Assembly (NCBI RefSeq): GCF_001469165.1
Contig: NZ_JABX01000029.1
Coordinates: 1 to 64,000 of the forward strand
Reading direction: 5' to 3'
Origin: Thiohalocapsa sp. ML1
Lineage (GTDB): Bacteria > Pseudomonadota > Gammaproteobacteria > Chromatiales > Chromatiaceae
Length of the DNA: 64,000 bases
Shown here: positions 16,122-23,760 of the stretch, one piece after another
Layout: every line of letters starts with the position of its first letter
Position numbering within the stretch: position 1 is the first letter of the stretch
Translations under genes and position numbers: made by a program
The notes under the pieces: generated by a model
What the model saw: the letters and a program-made list of their open reading frames with translations, nothing else
The model's database searches: none
What the model was told of the DNA's origin: nothing

Positions 16122-17741
16122 ACCGGAATCCTGATCGCAATCACCGGCCTGCTCCTGCTGCCGCTCGCCGCGGCGGCCGCCGAGCCGCGGCCCATCGAGA
16201 CTTGGCAGGACGCCATCAGGCAACTGAGCGGCGAGCGCGAGAAGGCCGAGACCTGCATCGCGCGGCTGCGCGCGCACGGCGATGCCTATCGCATGGCCCA
16301 GGGCGAGCAGCACTATGCCGCCGCCAAGGCGCACATGGACCTGGCCCGCGGCGTGCTGCAGCAGGCGCTGGCGGGCGGGACCGCCAAGACCGGCAGCGGC
16401 GCGCCGGCGCTGCCGACCGGCGAGGGTCTTGGTCAGGCCCACACCCGGAACCCGGATCGAGCCCCGGACCAGGCCCCGGATCAGGTGTTGGCGCAGGCCA
16501 TCGCGGACGCCATCGAAGGCCGCCTCAAGCTCTGCGCGCTGCTGGACGACAGCGTGCCGGACGCCGGCGGCGAGAAGGGCCTGCTCGCGCAGGTGATGGA
16601 GCCGACCCAAGTCCCCACCCAAGCCGCGGCGCGGCTGCTGCTCGCCGAGCGCACCGCCGCGCCGCTGCAACGCATGACCATCGACACCCAGCTCGCGGCC
16701 CTGGCCTGGGCGGCGCCCGCGGCGCTGCCGATGGTCAACGAGACCACCGACGACGATGCCGTCTACCCGGTCTGGTTCGGCACCAACCGCCGGCCGGACC
16801 CCGAGCACCCGGGCCGCTTCACCGACGGGCGCAATGACCGGATCACCTACGGCCGCGCCGAGGTCTTCATCCCGGCCGCGCACCGCTTCGGCGAGACCGG
16901 CAACCCGCTCTGGCAGCGCCTGCTGCGCTTTGAGCTGCGCGACGACCGGCTTCGGCTTCAGGCCGTCGCGGCGCAGGACCAAGCCGCTTGGCTGGCGGAG
17001 ATCCAGGCGACCCTGGCGGCGGCCAGGGCCGACGGCGAGCCGTCCCATGCGCTGGTCTTCCTGCACGGCTACAACGTGAGCTTCGCGGACGCCGCGATCC
17101 AGGCCGCGCAGATCGGCTTCGATCTCAAGGTGCCGGGGGCCACCGCGTTCTTCAGTTGGCCGTCCAAGGGCAAGCTCGCGGGCTATGCCGCCGACGAGGA
17201 CACGATCGAGGCCAGCGAGGCCGCGATCACCGAGTTCCTGGTCACGGCCGCGAGCCGGCTCGGCGCCGACCGCGTGCACCTGGTGGCCCACAGCATGGGC
17301 AACCGCGGCCTGCTGCGGGCCTTGCAGCGCATCGCGGCGGACGCCGAGACCCGCGGCAAGGTGAGATTCGGCCAAATCTTCCTGGCCGCGCCGGACCTGG
17401 GGCGGGACCTGTTCCTGGACCTCGCGGCGCTGTATCCGGCCTACTCGGCGCGCACCACGCTGTATGCCTCCGACGGCGACCTTGCGCTGTTGTCGTCGCG
17501 CGTACTGCATGCCGCCCCGCGCGCCGGCTACTTCGAGCCCTACACCGTCGCCCCCGGCATCGACACCGTCGCCGTGCCCGACTTCAACCTGGACGTGCTC
17601 GGCCACGGCTATTTCGCGCAGGCCGACGCGCTGCTCGGCGACCTCCGCACCCTGATGCTGCACGACACGCCGCCCGCGCAGCGCATGAGGCTCACGCCCG
17701 CGAACGACGGCGGCCAGCGCTTCTGGCGGATGCGGCGCTGA
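16116..17741 (+). CDS. Exported alpha/beta hydrolase of the DUF900 type
   Basis: A predicted periplasmic or secreted esterase-like enzyme of unknown substrate, 541 aa. MRTGILIAITGLLLLPLAAAAAEP is a clean Sec signal, so ATG 16116 is chosen over the longer open frame. A helical N-terminal half (about 25-200) precedes the hydrolase domain. That domain has VWFGTNRRPDP, HALVFLHGYNVSF and a nucleophile elbow in VAHSMGNRG, followed by APDLGRD and LGHGYF supplying Asp and His. This pattern is that of the DUF900/COG4782 hydrolases. It lies 407 bp behind the caspase gene on the same strand, so joint expression is possible but not shown. Confidence 0.8.
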   Translation: MRTGILIAITGLLLLPLAAAAAEPRPIETWQDAIRQLSGEREKAETCIARLRAHGDAYRMAQGEQHYAAAKAHMDLARGVLQQALAGGTAKTGSGAPALPTGEGLGQAHTRNPDRAPDQAPDQVLAQAIADAIEGRLKLCALLDDSVPDAGGEKGLLAQVMEPTQVPTQAAARLLLAERTAAPLQRMTIDTQLAALAWAAPAALPMVNETTDDDAVYPVWFGTNRRPDPEHPGRFTDGRNDRITYGRAEVFIPAAHRFGETGNPLWQRLLRFELRDDRLRLQAVAAQDQAAWLAEIQATLAAARADGEPSHALVFLHGYNVSFADAAIQAAQIGFDLKVPGATAFFSWPSKGKLAGYAADEDTIEASEAAITEFLVTAASRLGADRVHLVAHSMGNRGLLRALQRIAADAETRGKVRFGQIFLAAPDLGRDLFLDLAALYPAYSARTTLYASDGDLALLSSRVLHAAPRAGYFEPYTVAPGIDTVAVPDFNLDVLGHGYFAQADALLGDLRTLMLHDTPPAQRMRLTPANDGGQRFWRMRR

Positions 17742-17744
17742 GGC

Positions 17745-17769
17745 CGCGCCGGGCGCAACGCCCGGCGCG
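17745..17769. terminator. Strong hairpin after the DUF900 hydrolase (no U tract)
   Basis: An 11-bp GC stem (GCGCCGGGCG core with its complement) and a CAA loop begin 4 bp after the stop. There is no run of T behind it, so it may act by stalling or mRNA protection rather than as a classical intrinsic terminator. I see nothing else in 17770-18088, which separates it from the RloA-like gene. Confidence 0.5.
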
Positions 17770-18088
17770 CATTCTCCGGCGACGGCTTGCAGCCGACACG
17801 CAGAGCTCCTCGCCGCCCGCGCGGCATCGCCATCGCTGCCACCGCGCGCTCGCCCCCAACTCGCCCCTGCCGGCGGCGGCCGCCGTCTTGGAGCGTGACC
17901 CGACCGACTCCCGAGCGCATCTGCCGAGGTCCCCGCGCCCGCGCCCGCCCCGGCGCTGAACGCTCGCCCCGAGCCCCAGCACGCCAGCGACTCTGCTAAA
18001 GTGCCGACTATCGCTGGTTTGAGGGCATCCTGCGACAAATTCGTGCGCAGGACTGCTCAAAGACCTCCCCCACCGCCATTTCTCGCCG

Positions 18089-19411
18089 ATGCTGATCGAA
18101 TTCCGAGTCGAGAACCATCGCTCCATCCGCGACGAGCAGGCGTTGACGCTGGAGGCAGCAGGCCCTGCCGGCGGCGACGACTCGAGGCCGCGCCAAGTCG
18201 CCGGATTCAAGAAGCCGCTATTGCCTGCCGCAGCGCTGTACGGCGCAAATGCGAGCGGCAAGAGCAATGTGCTGTCCGCGTTGGTTTTCATGCGCGATGC
18301 GGTCATGAATTCGCATCGGGCGTGGCCTCCGGAAGGCGGGCTCCCCCGAGACCCATTCGCTTGGGGAGCGAGGGCGACCGAGCCCTCTCTGTACGAAGCA
18401 ACATTTGTCTTTGACGGCGTGCGATACCGCTACGGCTTTGTTGCCGATGACGAGCAATTTCTGGAGGAGTGGCTCTACGCTTGGCCAGAATCCCGTAAGC
18501 AAATGTGGTTCGAGCGTGATGGTCAGGACTTCAAGTATGGAGTCTATCTGACCGGCGAGAATCGAACCGTTGCGCAGGTGACGCGGGCTAATGCCCTGTT
18601 CCTTTCGTCCGCGGCCCAACTGCGGCATCCGCAGCTTGGCAAAGTCTATAGCTGGTTTAGCCGAATTCGCTCAGTAATGCCTTCAAGGCGCGGCTATGGC
18701 TTCGTGCGCGGCGGCCGCAGCGCATTCTATGACCCAATGATGCAGCGCATCTTGGAGGCCCAGCATCGGGGCGGTAACCAACTGTCGCTGTTCGATGATG
18801 CTGTCGATGCAGACCCCGAAGTCATCGAATTTCTCGGCCTTTTGCGTGCCGCCGACGTTGGCATCGAAGACCTTCGCGTGCAGGAGGCGGAAGACGACGC
18901 CTCGCCTGCCGCGCGATTCCGCGGGGTATCACGACGCCGCGTATTCTTTCGCCACGGCAGCGAGGATGATGGAGCTTGGTTGCCGCTGGACGAAGAGTCA
19001 CATGGAACCCAAACCCTCTATCGCCTTGGGCCAAGGCTGCTTGGTGCACTCAAGCTGGGAAGCCTGATGCTTGTAGACGAAATCGAATCCGGCATGCACC
19101 CCGCGCTCGCGGTCGAGATCGTTCGCCAATTCAACGACCCTCGCACCAATCCCCGCAACGCCCAGATCCTGTTCACCAGCCACGACACCCACCTGCTCGG
19201 CAACCTGCTCGGCGAGCCGGCCCTGCGTCGCGATCAGGTCTGGCTGACCGAAAAGGATGCGGAAGGCGCGACCTGCCTCTATCCGCTGACCGACTACAAG
19301 CCACGCCCGGCGGAGAATTTGGAGCGCGGCTATTTGCAGGGCCGCTACGGCGCAATCCCCTTTCTCGGCGACCTGATCGCACCCACCGAGCCGCCTGCCG
19401 ATGACGAATAG
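18089..19411 (+). CDS. rloA: AAA ATPase, RloA/OLD-like, of a putative defence pair
   Basis: An ABC/SMC-type ATPase of 440 aa. Residue 1 opens with LIEFRVENHRSI, typical of AAA_15/AAA_21 proteins. The Walker A motif is YGANASGKSNV (about 50-60), Walker B is LMLVDEIESGMHP and the switch histidine is in ILFTSHDTHLL. The next gene, an RloB homologue, overlaps it by 11 bp, so the two are translationally coupled. RloA/RloB pairs were named from type I restriction loci; the layout of ATPase plus TOPRIM-like nuclease parallels PARIS and other OLD-type antiviral systems. No restriction genes lie beside it. Codon use is visibly less GC-rich than in the neighbours, which fits recent acquisition. Confidence 0.8.
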   Translation: MLIEFRVENHRSIRDEQALTLEAAGPAGGDDSRPRQVAGFKKPLLPAAALYGANASGKSNVLSALVFMRDAVMNSHRAWPPEGGLPRDPFAWGARATEPSLYEATFVFDGVRYRYGFVADDEQFLEEWLYAWPESRKQMWFERDGQDFKYGVYLTGENRTVAQVTRANALFLSSAAQLRHPQLGKVYSWFSRIRSVMPSRRGYGFVRGGRSAFYDPMMQRILEAQHRGGNQLSLFDDAVDADPEVIEFLGLLRAADVGIEDLRVQEAEDDASPAARFRGVSRRRVFFRHGSEDDGAWLPLDEESHGTQTLYRLGPRLLGALKLGSLMLVDEIESGMHPALAVEIVRQFNDPRTNPRNAQILFTSHDTHLLGNLLGEPALRRDQVWLTEKDAEGATCLYPLTDYKPRPAENLERGYLQGRYGAIPFLGDLIAPTEPPADDE

Positions 19412-20033
19412 ACGCCGGGAGCGACAGCGGCGCCCGGCACGACGTGCTGCGCGCAAGGACCCCAAGCGTCGGCTCCTGCTGGTTTGCGAGGGCGAAGTGA
19501 CTGAGCCGCAGTATTTCCGCGGCTTCGAGCGTTGGGCGCGGAACAACACCGTGGAGATCGATATCGCCGACGAGCATGGCGTGCCGCTGACGCTGGTCCG
19601 GCGCGCCGAGAAGCGCAAGCAAGAGGCCGACAACGCCGCCGACAAGGAAGCCGACAGCTTTCTCCGCTACGACGAGGTTTGGTGCGTCTTCGACGTGGAC
19701 GCGCATCCACATCTGAACGAGGCCCGGCAACTGGCCCGATCACGCGGCATCGCCCTGGCTGTCTCCAATCCCTGCTTCGAGCTGTGGCTGCTGCTGCACT
19801 TTCGCGAGAACCCGGGTGCGCGACAGCGGCATGACGTTCAGCGTCTATTGCGCGAGCACATCGCCGGCTATTGCAAGCATCTGCCGTTCGACGTGCTGAA
19901 GCCCGGCATCGCCGATGCGGAGAATCGCGCAATGCGGCTGCACGATGATGCGGAACGGGAAGGGGAGAGCGGACGCAATCCGAGCACCGATGTGTTTCGG
20001 CTCACCGGCTCGATTCGCGGCGAAGCCCGATAG
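19401..20033 (+). CDS. rloB: RloB-family TOPRIM-like protein
   Basis: The probable effector nuclease of the RloA/RloB pair, 210 aa, the normal length for the RloB family. After a very basic N terminus (RRRERQRRPARRAARK), the first strand carries LLVCEGEVTEPQYF, with the Glu expected in a TOPRIM fold. VWCVFDVDAHP supplies the DxD, and SNPCFELWLLLHF is the most diagnostic RloB block. The gene starts at ATG 19401 inside the end of rloA. No partner other than the ATPase is near. Whether it cuts DNA or RNA is not known. Confidence 0.85.
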   Translation: MTNRRRERQRRPARRAARKDPKRRLLLVCEGEVTEPQYFRGFERWARNNTVEIDIADEHGVPLTLVRRAEKRKQEADNAADKEADSFLRYDEVWCVFDVDAHPHLNEARQLARSRGIALAVSNPCFELWLLLHFRENPGARQRHDVQRLLREHIAGYCKHLPFDVLKPGIADAENRAMRLHDDAEREGESGRNPSTDVFRLTGSIRGEAR

Positions 20034-20134
20034 ATGCCCGTGCTGGCGCGGTCGGCTCCGGGCGTTGTCCGGTCGAGACGATCCAGCCGCGCGCTCATTG
20101 ATCCTTGATCCAGCGCCTTCCATGGCGCCGGCGA

Positions 20135-20347
20135 TCAAGTGAAGCGCCGGGTCTCGCCGCGGCCCACCACGTTCTCGACGCAGCGCCCGCACAGATCTGG
20201 GTGCTCGGCGTTGCTGCCGACATCGTGTCGGTGGAGCCAGCAGCGCACGCACTCGGGGTGCGCGCTGACGCCGACGTGCACGGTGACGCTGGGGAGGTCG
20301 GTATCGATGGAGTCCTTGGGGCGGGCCTCGATCGGGTGCACCCGCAC
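20135..20347 (-). pseudogene. Detached 3' end of an isoleucyl-tRNA synthetase gene
   Basis: The frame encodes the zinc-binding tail of bacterial IleRS: ECVRCWLHRHDVGS, then HPDLCGRCVENVVG and ETRRF, with the four zinc cysteines in two CxxC pairs. About 55 residues match, from DTDLPSVTVHV to the stop; nothing upstream resembles the rest of IleRS. A complete ileS is about 2.8 kb and normally adjoins lspA, so this is a translocated fragment and the working gene must be elsewhere. A free-standing tail protein is possible, but the only start is a GTG without a visible ribosome site. Confidence 0.75.
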
Positions 20348-20426
20348 CGCGGAGGTCCGTTGGCTACGGCATCCTCGCCTACGGTTTCGCCCGCGCCAGA
20401 TGCCCGGACTGCGGGCACGATGCCGC

Positions 20427-20807
20427 TCAAGCCCCCAGGCAGCGGCTACGCACGAGCGCGATCAGGGCATCGGTGTCCTCGCAGCGGTTCAGGCTGTCCG
20501 CGTCGATGCAGACGTCGGCGCTGCCGTCGGTGACGCGGAGCACGGCGGGCAGCGCGACGTTGATGCCGGGGTAACGGCGACGGAGCTCGTCGCGGTGCAG
20601 GAAGGTGCAGGGCACATCGAGCCCGGCAATGAAGTCCCGCCAGGCGCGCCGCTCCGTCAACCAGCCGTAGGTCACCTTGCAGAGATTGCATGCATAGGTC
20701 GCGGGCGACAGGACCTTGTGCGCGGCGTCGGCGACGACGTTGAACAGCCCGCTGTCGGCGTTGTAGACGAAAAGGAGCCCCGTCGGCTCCGAGGGGGGGC
20801 TGCTCAT
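20427..20807 (-). CDS. Conserved hypothetical protein (CNLC motif)
   Basis: A 126-aa soluble protein of unknown function, last in a three-gene minus-strand operon. It opens with a strand GLLFVYNADSGLFNVV, then HKVLSPATYACNLCKVTYG, whose CxxC pair might bind a metal or be redox active. FLHRDELRRRYPG follows. Similar proteins are often labelled GTPase in databases, but no P-loop or other GTPase motif is visible here, so that label is not adopted. ATG 20807 overlaps the upstream stop in ATGA. Confidence 0.6.
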   Translation of the reverse strand: MSSPPSEPTGLLFVYNADSGLFNVVADAAHKVLSPATYACNLCKVTYGWLTERRAWRDFIAGLDVPCTFLHRDELRRRYPGINVALPAVLRVTDGSADVCIDADSLNRCEDTDALIALVRSRCLGA

Positions 20808-21604
20808 CGGCTCGCCTCCGCAGGGGTTCGGAGCGGCCCCGGAGTCGGCTCCAGCGGCAGGCGCAGCAGCCGGAGCGGGCGCTGCCAGTCGTCGCCGGCG
20901 TAGGCGCCGATGCCGAAGCGGATCTGTGCGGGGTCCGCGCGCAGCCGGAAGGAGCCGAACAGCCGGTCCCAGAACGAGAACACCGTGCCGTAGTTGGAGT
21001 TGGTCTCCGCCGGGACGTCCGAGTGGTGCACCCGGTGCATGGACGGCGGCACGATGATGGCGCGCAGCCGCGCATCCAGCCACCCGGGCACGTCGATGTT
21101 GCTGTGGTGGAACAGGATAACCAGCACCATCAGCGACTTGTATAGCACCAGCATGCCGAGGGACATGCCGAGCGCGAGCAGGACCAGGCAGTTTGCGAGG
21201 GCCGAGAGCAGGATCTCGCCGGGGTGAAAACGCAACGCCGTGGTGCTGTCCATGGCCGGGTCCGTGTGGTGCACGCGGTGCAGGCGCCAGAGCAGCGGCA
21301 ACTCGTGGTTCAGGCGGTGCCAGGCGTACATCCACAGATCGAACAGAACGAAGGTCAGCAGCGCACAGCCGGCCCAGCCGAGGCCGAGGCCATGACACAG
21401 GCCGATGCCGGACGCCGCCGAGAGCTCGGTCGCGAGCACCAGCAGCGGCGCGGTGAGGGCGCCGACGACGGCGCTCGCGGCCGCGAGCCCCAGGTTGCGC
21501 GCGCCGTGGCGCAGCCGGCGCCCGCCGGGCCGGGCAGGGAGCCAGCCCTCCAGCGCGAACAGCGCGCCGAGCGCGAGGAGGCCGATGATGGTGTCAATGC
21601 TCAT
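20804..21604 (-). CDS. Fatty-acid hydroxylase / sterol desaturase superfamily membrane protein
   Basis: An integral membrane di-iron oxygenase of 266 aa. Four or five hydrophobic helices surround the histidine motifs that bind the two irons: HRLNH, HRVHH and HRVHHS, in the order and spacing of the superfamily. The substrate cannot be read from the sequence; lipids, carotenoids and hopanoid-like compounds are all used by relatives. It is coupled by 4-bp overlaps to a glycosyltransferase upstream and a hypothetical gene downstream, hinting at a modified membrane glycolipid. Confidence 0.85.
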   Translation of the reverse strand: MSIDTIIGLLALGALFALEGWLPARPGGRRLRHGARNLGLAAASAVVGALTAPLLVLATELSAASGIGLCHGLGLGWAGCALLTFVLFDLWMYAWHRLNHELPLLWRLHRVHHTDPAMDSTTALRFHPGEILLSALANCLVLLALGMSLGMLVLYKSLMVLVILFHHSNIDVPGWLDARLRAIIVPPSMHRVHHSDVPAETNSNYGTVFSFWDRLFGSFRLRADPAQIRFGIGAYAGDDWQRPLRLLRLPLEPTPGPLRTPAEASR

Positions 21605-22428
21605 AAGGAATCCTGTACTTGAGACAGTGTCTGGTCTGGGCCGTCGCCGCGTTCCGTCGGCGGTGGACTGGTTCTCGTCGGCTGTTGCTGCCGTGTGCTG
21701 GCGCGCTCATAGGCGGCGGCGAGCCGCCACGGCGAGGCGCCGGCAAAGAACCGGAGCATCGCCCAAAGGTTGCGCATCTGCTGCCGCAGCACGCCGCCGC
21801 GGACGTAGCGCGTCGCCGATGTCGTGACGCTGGCGGGGAGCTTGCGGATGCGCCCGAGCGGCCGGCCGTGGCGGCGCACGCGCCGGGCGAGCTCCACGTC
21901 CTCGAACAAGGGCCAGTCCGGAAAGCCGCCGACGGCGTCGAACAGCGTGCGGCGCAGCACGTAAGCCTGGTCGCCGAAGGTCGTCCAGCGAGTGTCGAAG
22001 CGCGTCCACCAGCCGTACAGCGCAAGCAGCGGATGGCGGTGGTCGAAGCGGAGCCGAAAGCAGGCCATGCCCAGATGGGCGTCGGCGAAGGCGGCCCTGA
22101 GGCCGCGCGCGGCGGATTCCGGCAGCAGCGTGTCGTCGTGCAGAAACAGCAACAGCGGCGCCGTGGTGGCGCGCGCCCCGGCGTTGCACTGCGTGCCGCG
22201 CCCGCGCGGTGCACCGAGCACGCGCCAGTGGGCGGGAGCGGGCGTGCAGGCCAGGGGCGGTTCGGCGTCGTGCGGCTGCACCAGCACCAGCTCCGCGGGC
22301 CGCAGCACGGCATCGACCCGCGCCGCGTGGGTGCACACCGCGGCGTCCACGCGCCGGGTCGGGATCACCACCGCCATCGGCAGGGTCGGCCTGGGGCGGG
22401 CCGTGTCGTCGGCGAGCCTGTCAAGCAT
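21601..22428 (-). CDS. Family 2 glycosyltransferase (rSAM/selenodomain-associated type)
   Basis: A GT-A-fold glycosyltransferase of 275 aa from ATG 22428; ATG 22377 (AVVIPTRR) is an alternative. It resembles the TIGR04283 group: RGRGTQCNAGA, LLLFLHDDTLLPE (the metal-binding DxD region), FGDQAYVLRRTLFD and GGFPDWPLFEDVELARR. The usual nucleotide-binding start (VVDGGSxDxT) is degenerate here, reading LVLVQPHDAEP, which could mean an altered donor. It is the first gene of the operon with the desaturase-like protein. Confidence 0.75.
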   Translation of the reverse strand: MLDRLADDTARPRPTLPMAVVIPTRRVDAAVCTHAARVDAVLRPAELVLVQPHDAEPPLACTPAPAHWRVLGAPRGRGTQCNAGARATTAPLLLFLHDDTLLPESAARGLRAAFADAHLGMACFRLRFDHRHPLLALYGWWTRFDTRWTTFGDQAYVLRRTLFDAVGGFPDWPLFEDVELARRVRRHGRPLGRIRKLPASVTTSATRYVRGGVLRQQMRNLWAMLRFFAGASPWRLAAAYERASTRQQQPTRTSPPPTERGDGPDQTLSQVQDSL

Positions 22429-22524
22429 GGCGGGGGAACCGGCGCATGGGCCTGTTCGGCGTTGCAAAGCACGTTGGGCGCAAGATCATCGGCACGGCGT
22501 TGGGCGCTGATCAGTTCGGAGCTG

Positions 22525-22590
22525 ACCTAAGGCGATTTCTGTCAAACAACATACCGCCTGGTATGTTTTCTTCCGCCAATCGCCTTAGGT
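22525..22590. repeat. Nested 66-bp palindrome
   Basis: Outer arms ACCTAAGGCGATT (22525-22537) and AATCGCCTTAGGT (22578-22590) are perfect 13-bp inverted repeats. Inside them lies a second perfect 8-bp stem, AACATACC/GGTATGTT, with loop GCCT (22548-22567). It is AT-richer than its surroundings and sits between the divergent glycosyltransferase and the hypothetical gene at 22833. It could be a small MITE, a recombination site or an operator. Confidence 0.85.
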
Positions 22591-22832
22591 GCGGAGGTTC
22601 CTCGAAGACGACAAGCCCCCGCATTGGCCATGCCGGCGTCAAGGTGGACCCTCCTCGCGCTCCGCGGCGACACGCAAGGATCGCTTGACGGCGCCGCGTG
22701 CGGGCAGATTGACTGTCGGCATGCCGACAAAGGCCGGGAACAGATCCGACAGGGTGTGGCGCGGGCCTTCGCAACACGTTGAAATCCTATGGTGCCGGTG
22801 CGGTGGCACGAGCCGTGCTTGCGGGGTTTCGC

Positions 22833-23219
22833 ATGGATCCGCTGCAACACCAGATCGACCGGTTGCGCCCGCGTGCCGAGGCCCTCTGCGCGGCGCTCCG
22901 GGACACCGCCGCCGCGCTCTTCGACGAGCCGGACATCATCGCTCACTGCGCCGCCGGCACGGCCCGCTACCGGCTCGAACGGGACGCGGCCAGCGGCGCC
23001 GACAGCCTCGTGGCGGAGTGGCTCGACGCCCACGGCTACCGCCTCGGCATGCTGGTCTTCCACGGCGACGGCAGTTGCTTCGGCGAGTACGACATCGTGC
23101 GGGCCCATCCCAAGCGGTCGCGCTGGTTCGTCGAGGCCGTGGAGGCCTGGGCCGGCGCCGAGAGCGGCGCAGACGGCGGCCGCATACGCGCCGACTTCAG
23201 GCTGCTGGAAGCGCCCTGA
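22833..23219 (+). CDS. Hypothetical protein
   Basis: A 128-aa soluble protein that I do not recognise. ATG 22833 (MDPLQHQIDRLRPRAEAL) is favoured over an ATG 54 bp upstream because the leader has no recognisable features. The N-terminal half is helical; the middle reads LGMLVFHGDGSCFGEYDIV. No signal peptide or membrane helix is present. It is followed after 67 bp by another small gene on the same strand, probably in one transcript. Confidence 0.55.
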   Translation: MDPLQHQIDRLRPRAEALCAALRDTAAALFDEPDIIAHCAAGTARYRLERDAASGADSLVAEWLDAHGYRLGMLVFHGDGSCFGEYDIVRAHPKRSRWFVEAVEAWAGAESGADGGRIRADFRLLEAP

Positions 23220-23286
23220 GACCGCCGGCCGCAGCCACAGACCGGCCTCCGCGCACTGCGCGACCCTGCCACCGGGAGAGCACGCC

Positions 23287-23715
23287 ATGTCCGCCGCCGC
23301 CCATCTCGTCGTGTATCACAAGCAGAGCACCAGCGCGCGCCTGCGCTTCCTGCGGCCCGCGCACGGCGGCATCTGCACCGATGCCGTGCTGCCGGCGACT
23401 ACGGTGGTGCATCCCGGTGCCTGCGGCGCCGCGGGTGGCCCGGTGCGCCAGCACCCCGGCATATTGTTGCGCAATGCCGAGGCGGCGCTGTCGCTGCCGC
23501 GGGGCTGCATCGAGTCCGACGGCGGCTTCCGCTGCCACGTGGTCGCCGACGGCGTCTGCGCCGAGGTGCACCTTGCCCAGTTCAAGGCCATCGATCCGCC
23601 CCTCGCCGCGGCCGCCGCGGCGGGGGCGAGCTTCATTGAGCTGAGCCAGGCGCGCGGGATGCCGGCGCCGGAACTGGCCTTGCTGCGGCTCGTCTACGAG
23701 CACGTGCTCGGCTGA
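23287..23715 (+). CDS. Hypothetical protein
   Basis: A 142-aa protein of unknown function. It starts MSAAAHLVVYHKQSTSARLR at ATG 23287, with GGGAGAG ending about 8 bases before the start as a good ribosome site. No domain is recognised: there are alternating strands, a central Cys (ESDGGFRCHVVADGVCAEVH) and a helical C terminus (ELALLRLVYEHVLG). It follows the gene at 22833 and converges on the L,D-transpeptidase gene. Confidence 0.55.
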   Translation: MSAAAHLVVYHKQSTSARLRFLRPAHGGICTDAVLPATTVVHPGACGAAGGPVRQHPGILLRNAEAALSLPRGCIESDGGFRCHVVADGVCAEVHLAQFKAIDPPLAAAAAAGASFIELSQARGMPAPELALLRLVYEHVLG

Positions 23716-23760
23716 CGGCGGCTGCGGCGCGGCGCGCCAAGGGTTCGGATTTGGCCGCAA

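Noticed and set aside
20427-20807. Annotation as a GTPase
   Set aside because: No Walker A, G2-G5 motifs or comparable features. The label seems to be a database habit for this family.
22511-22777. Minus-strand 88-codon frame over the nested palindrome
   Set aside because: The translation runs through the palindrome arms and is Arg/Pro-rich without similarity. The inverted repeat explains the open frame.
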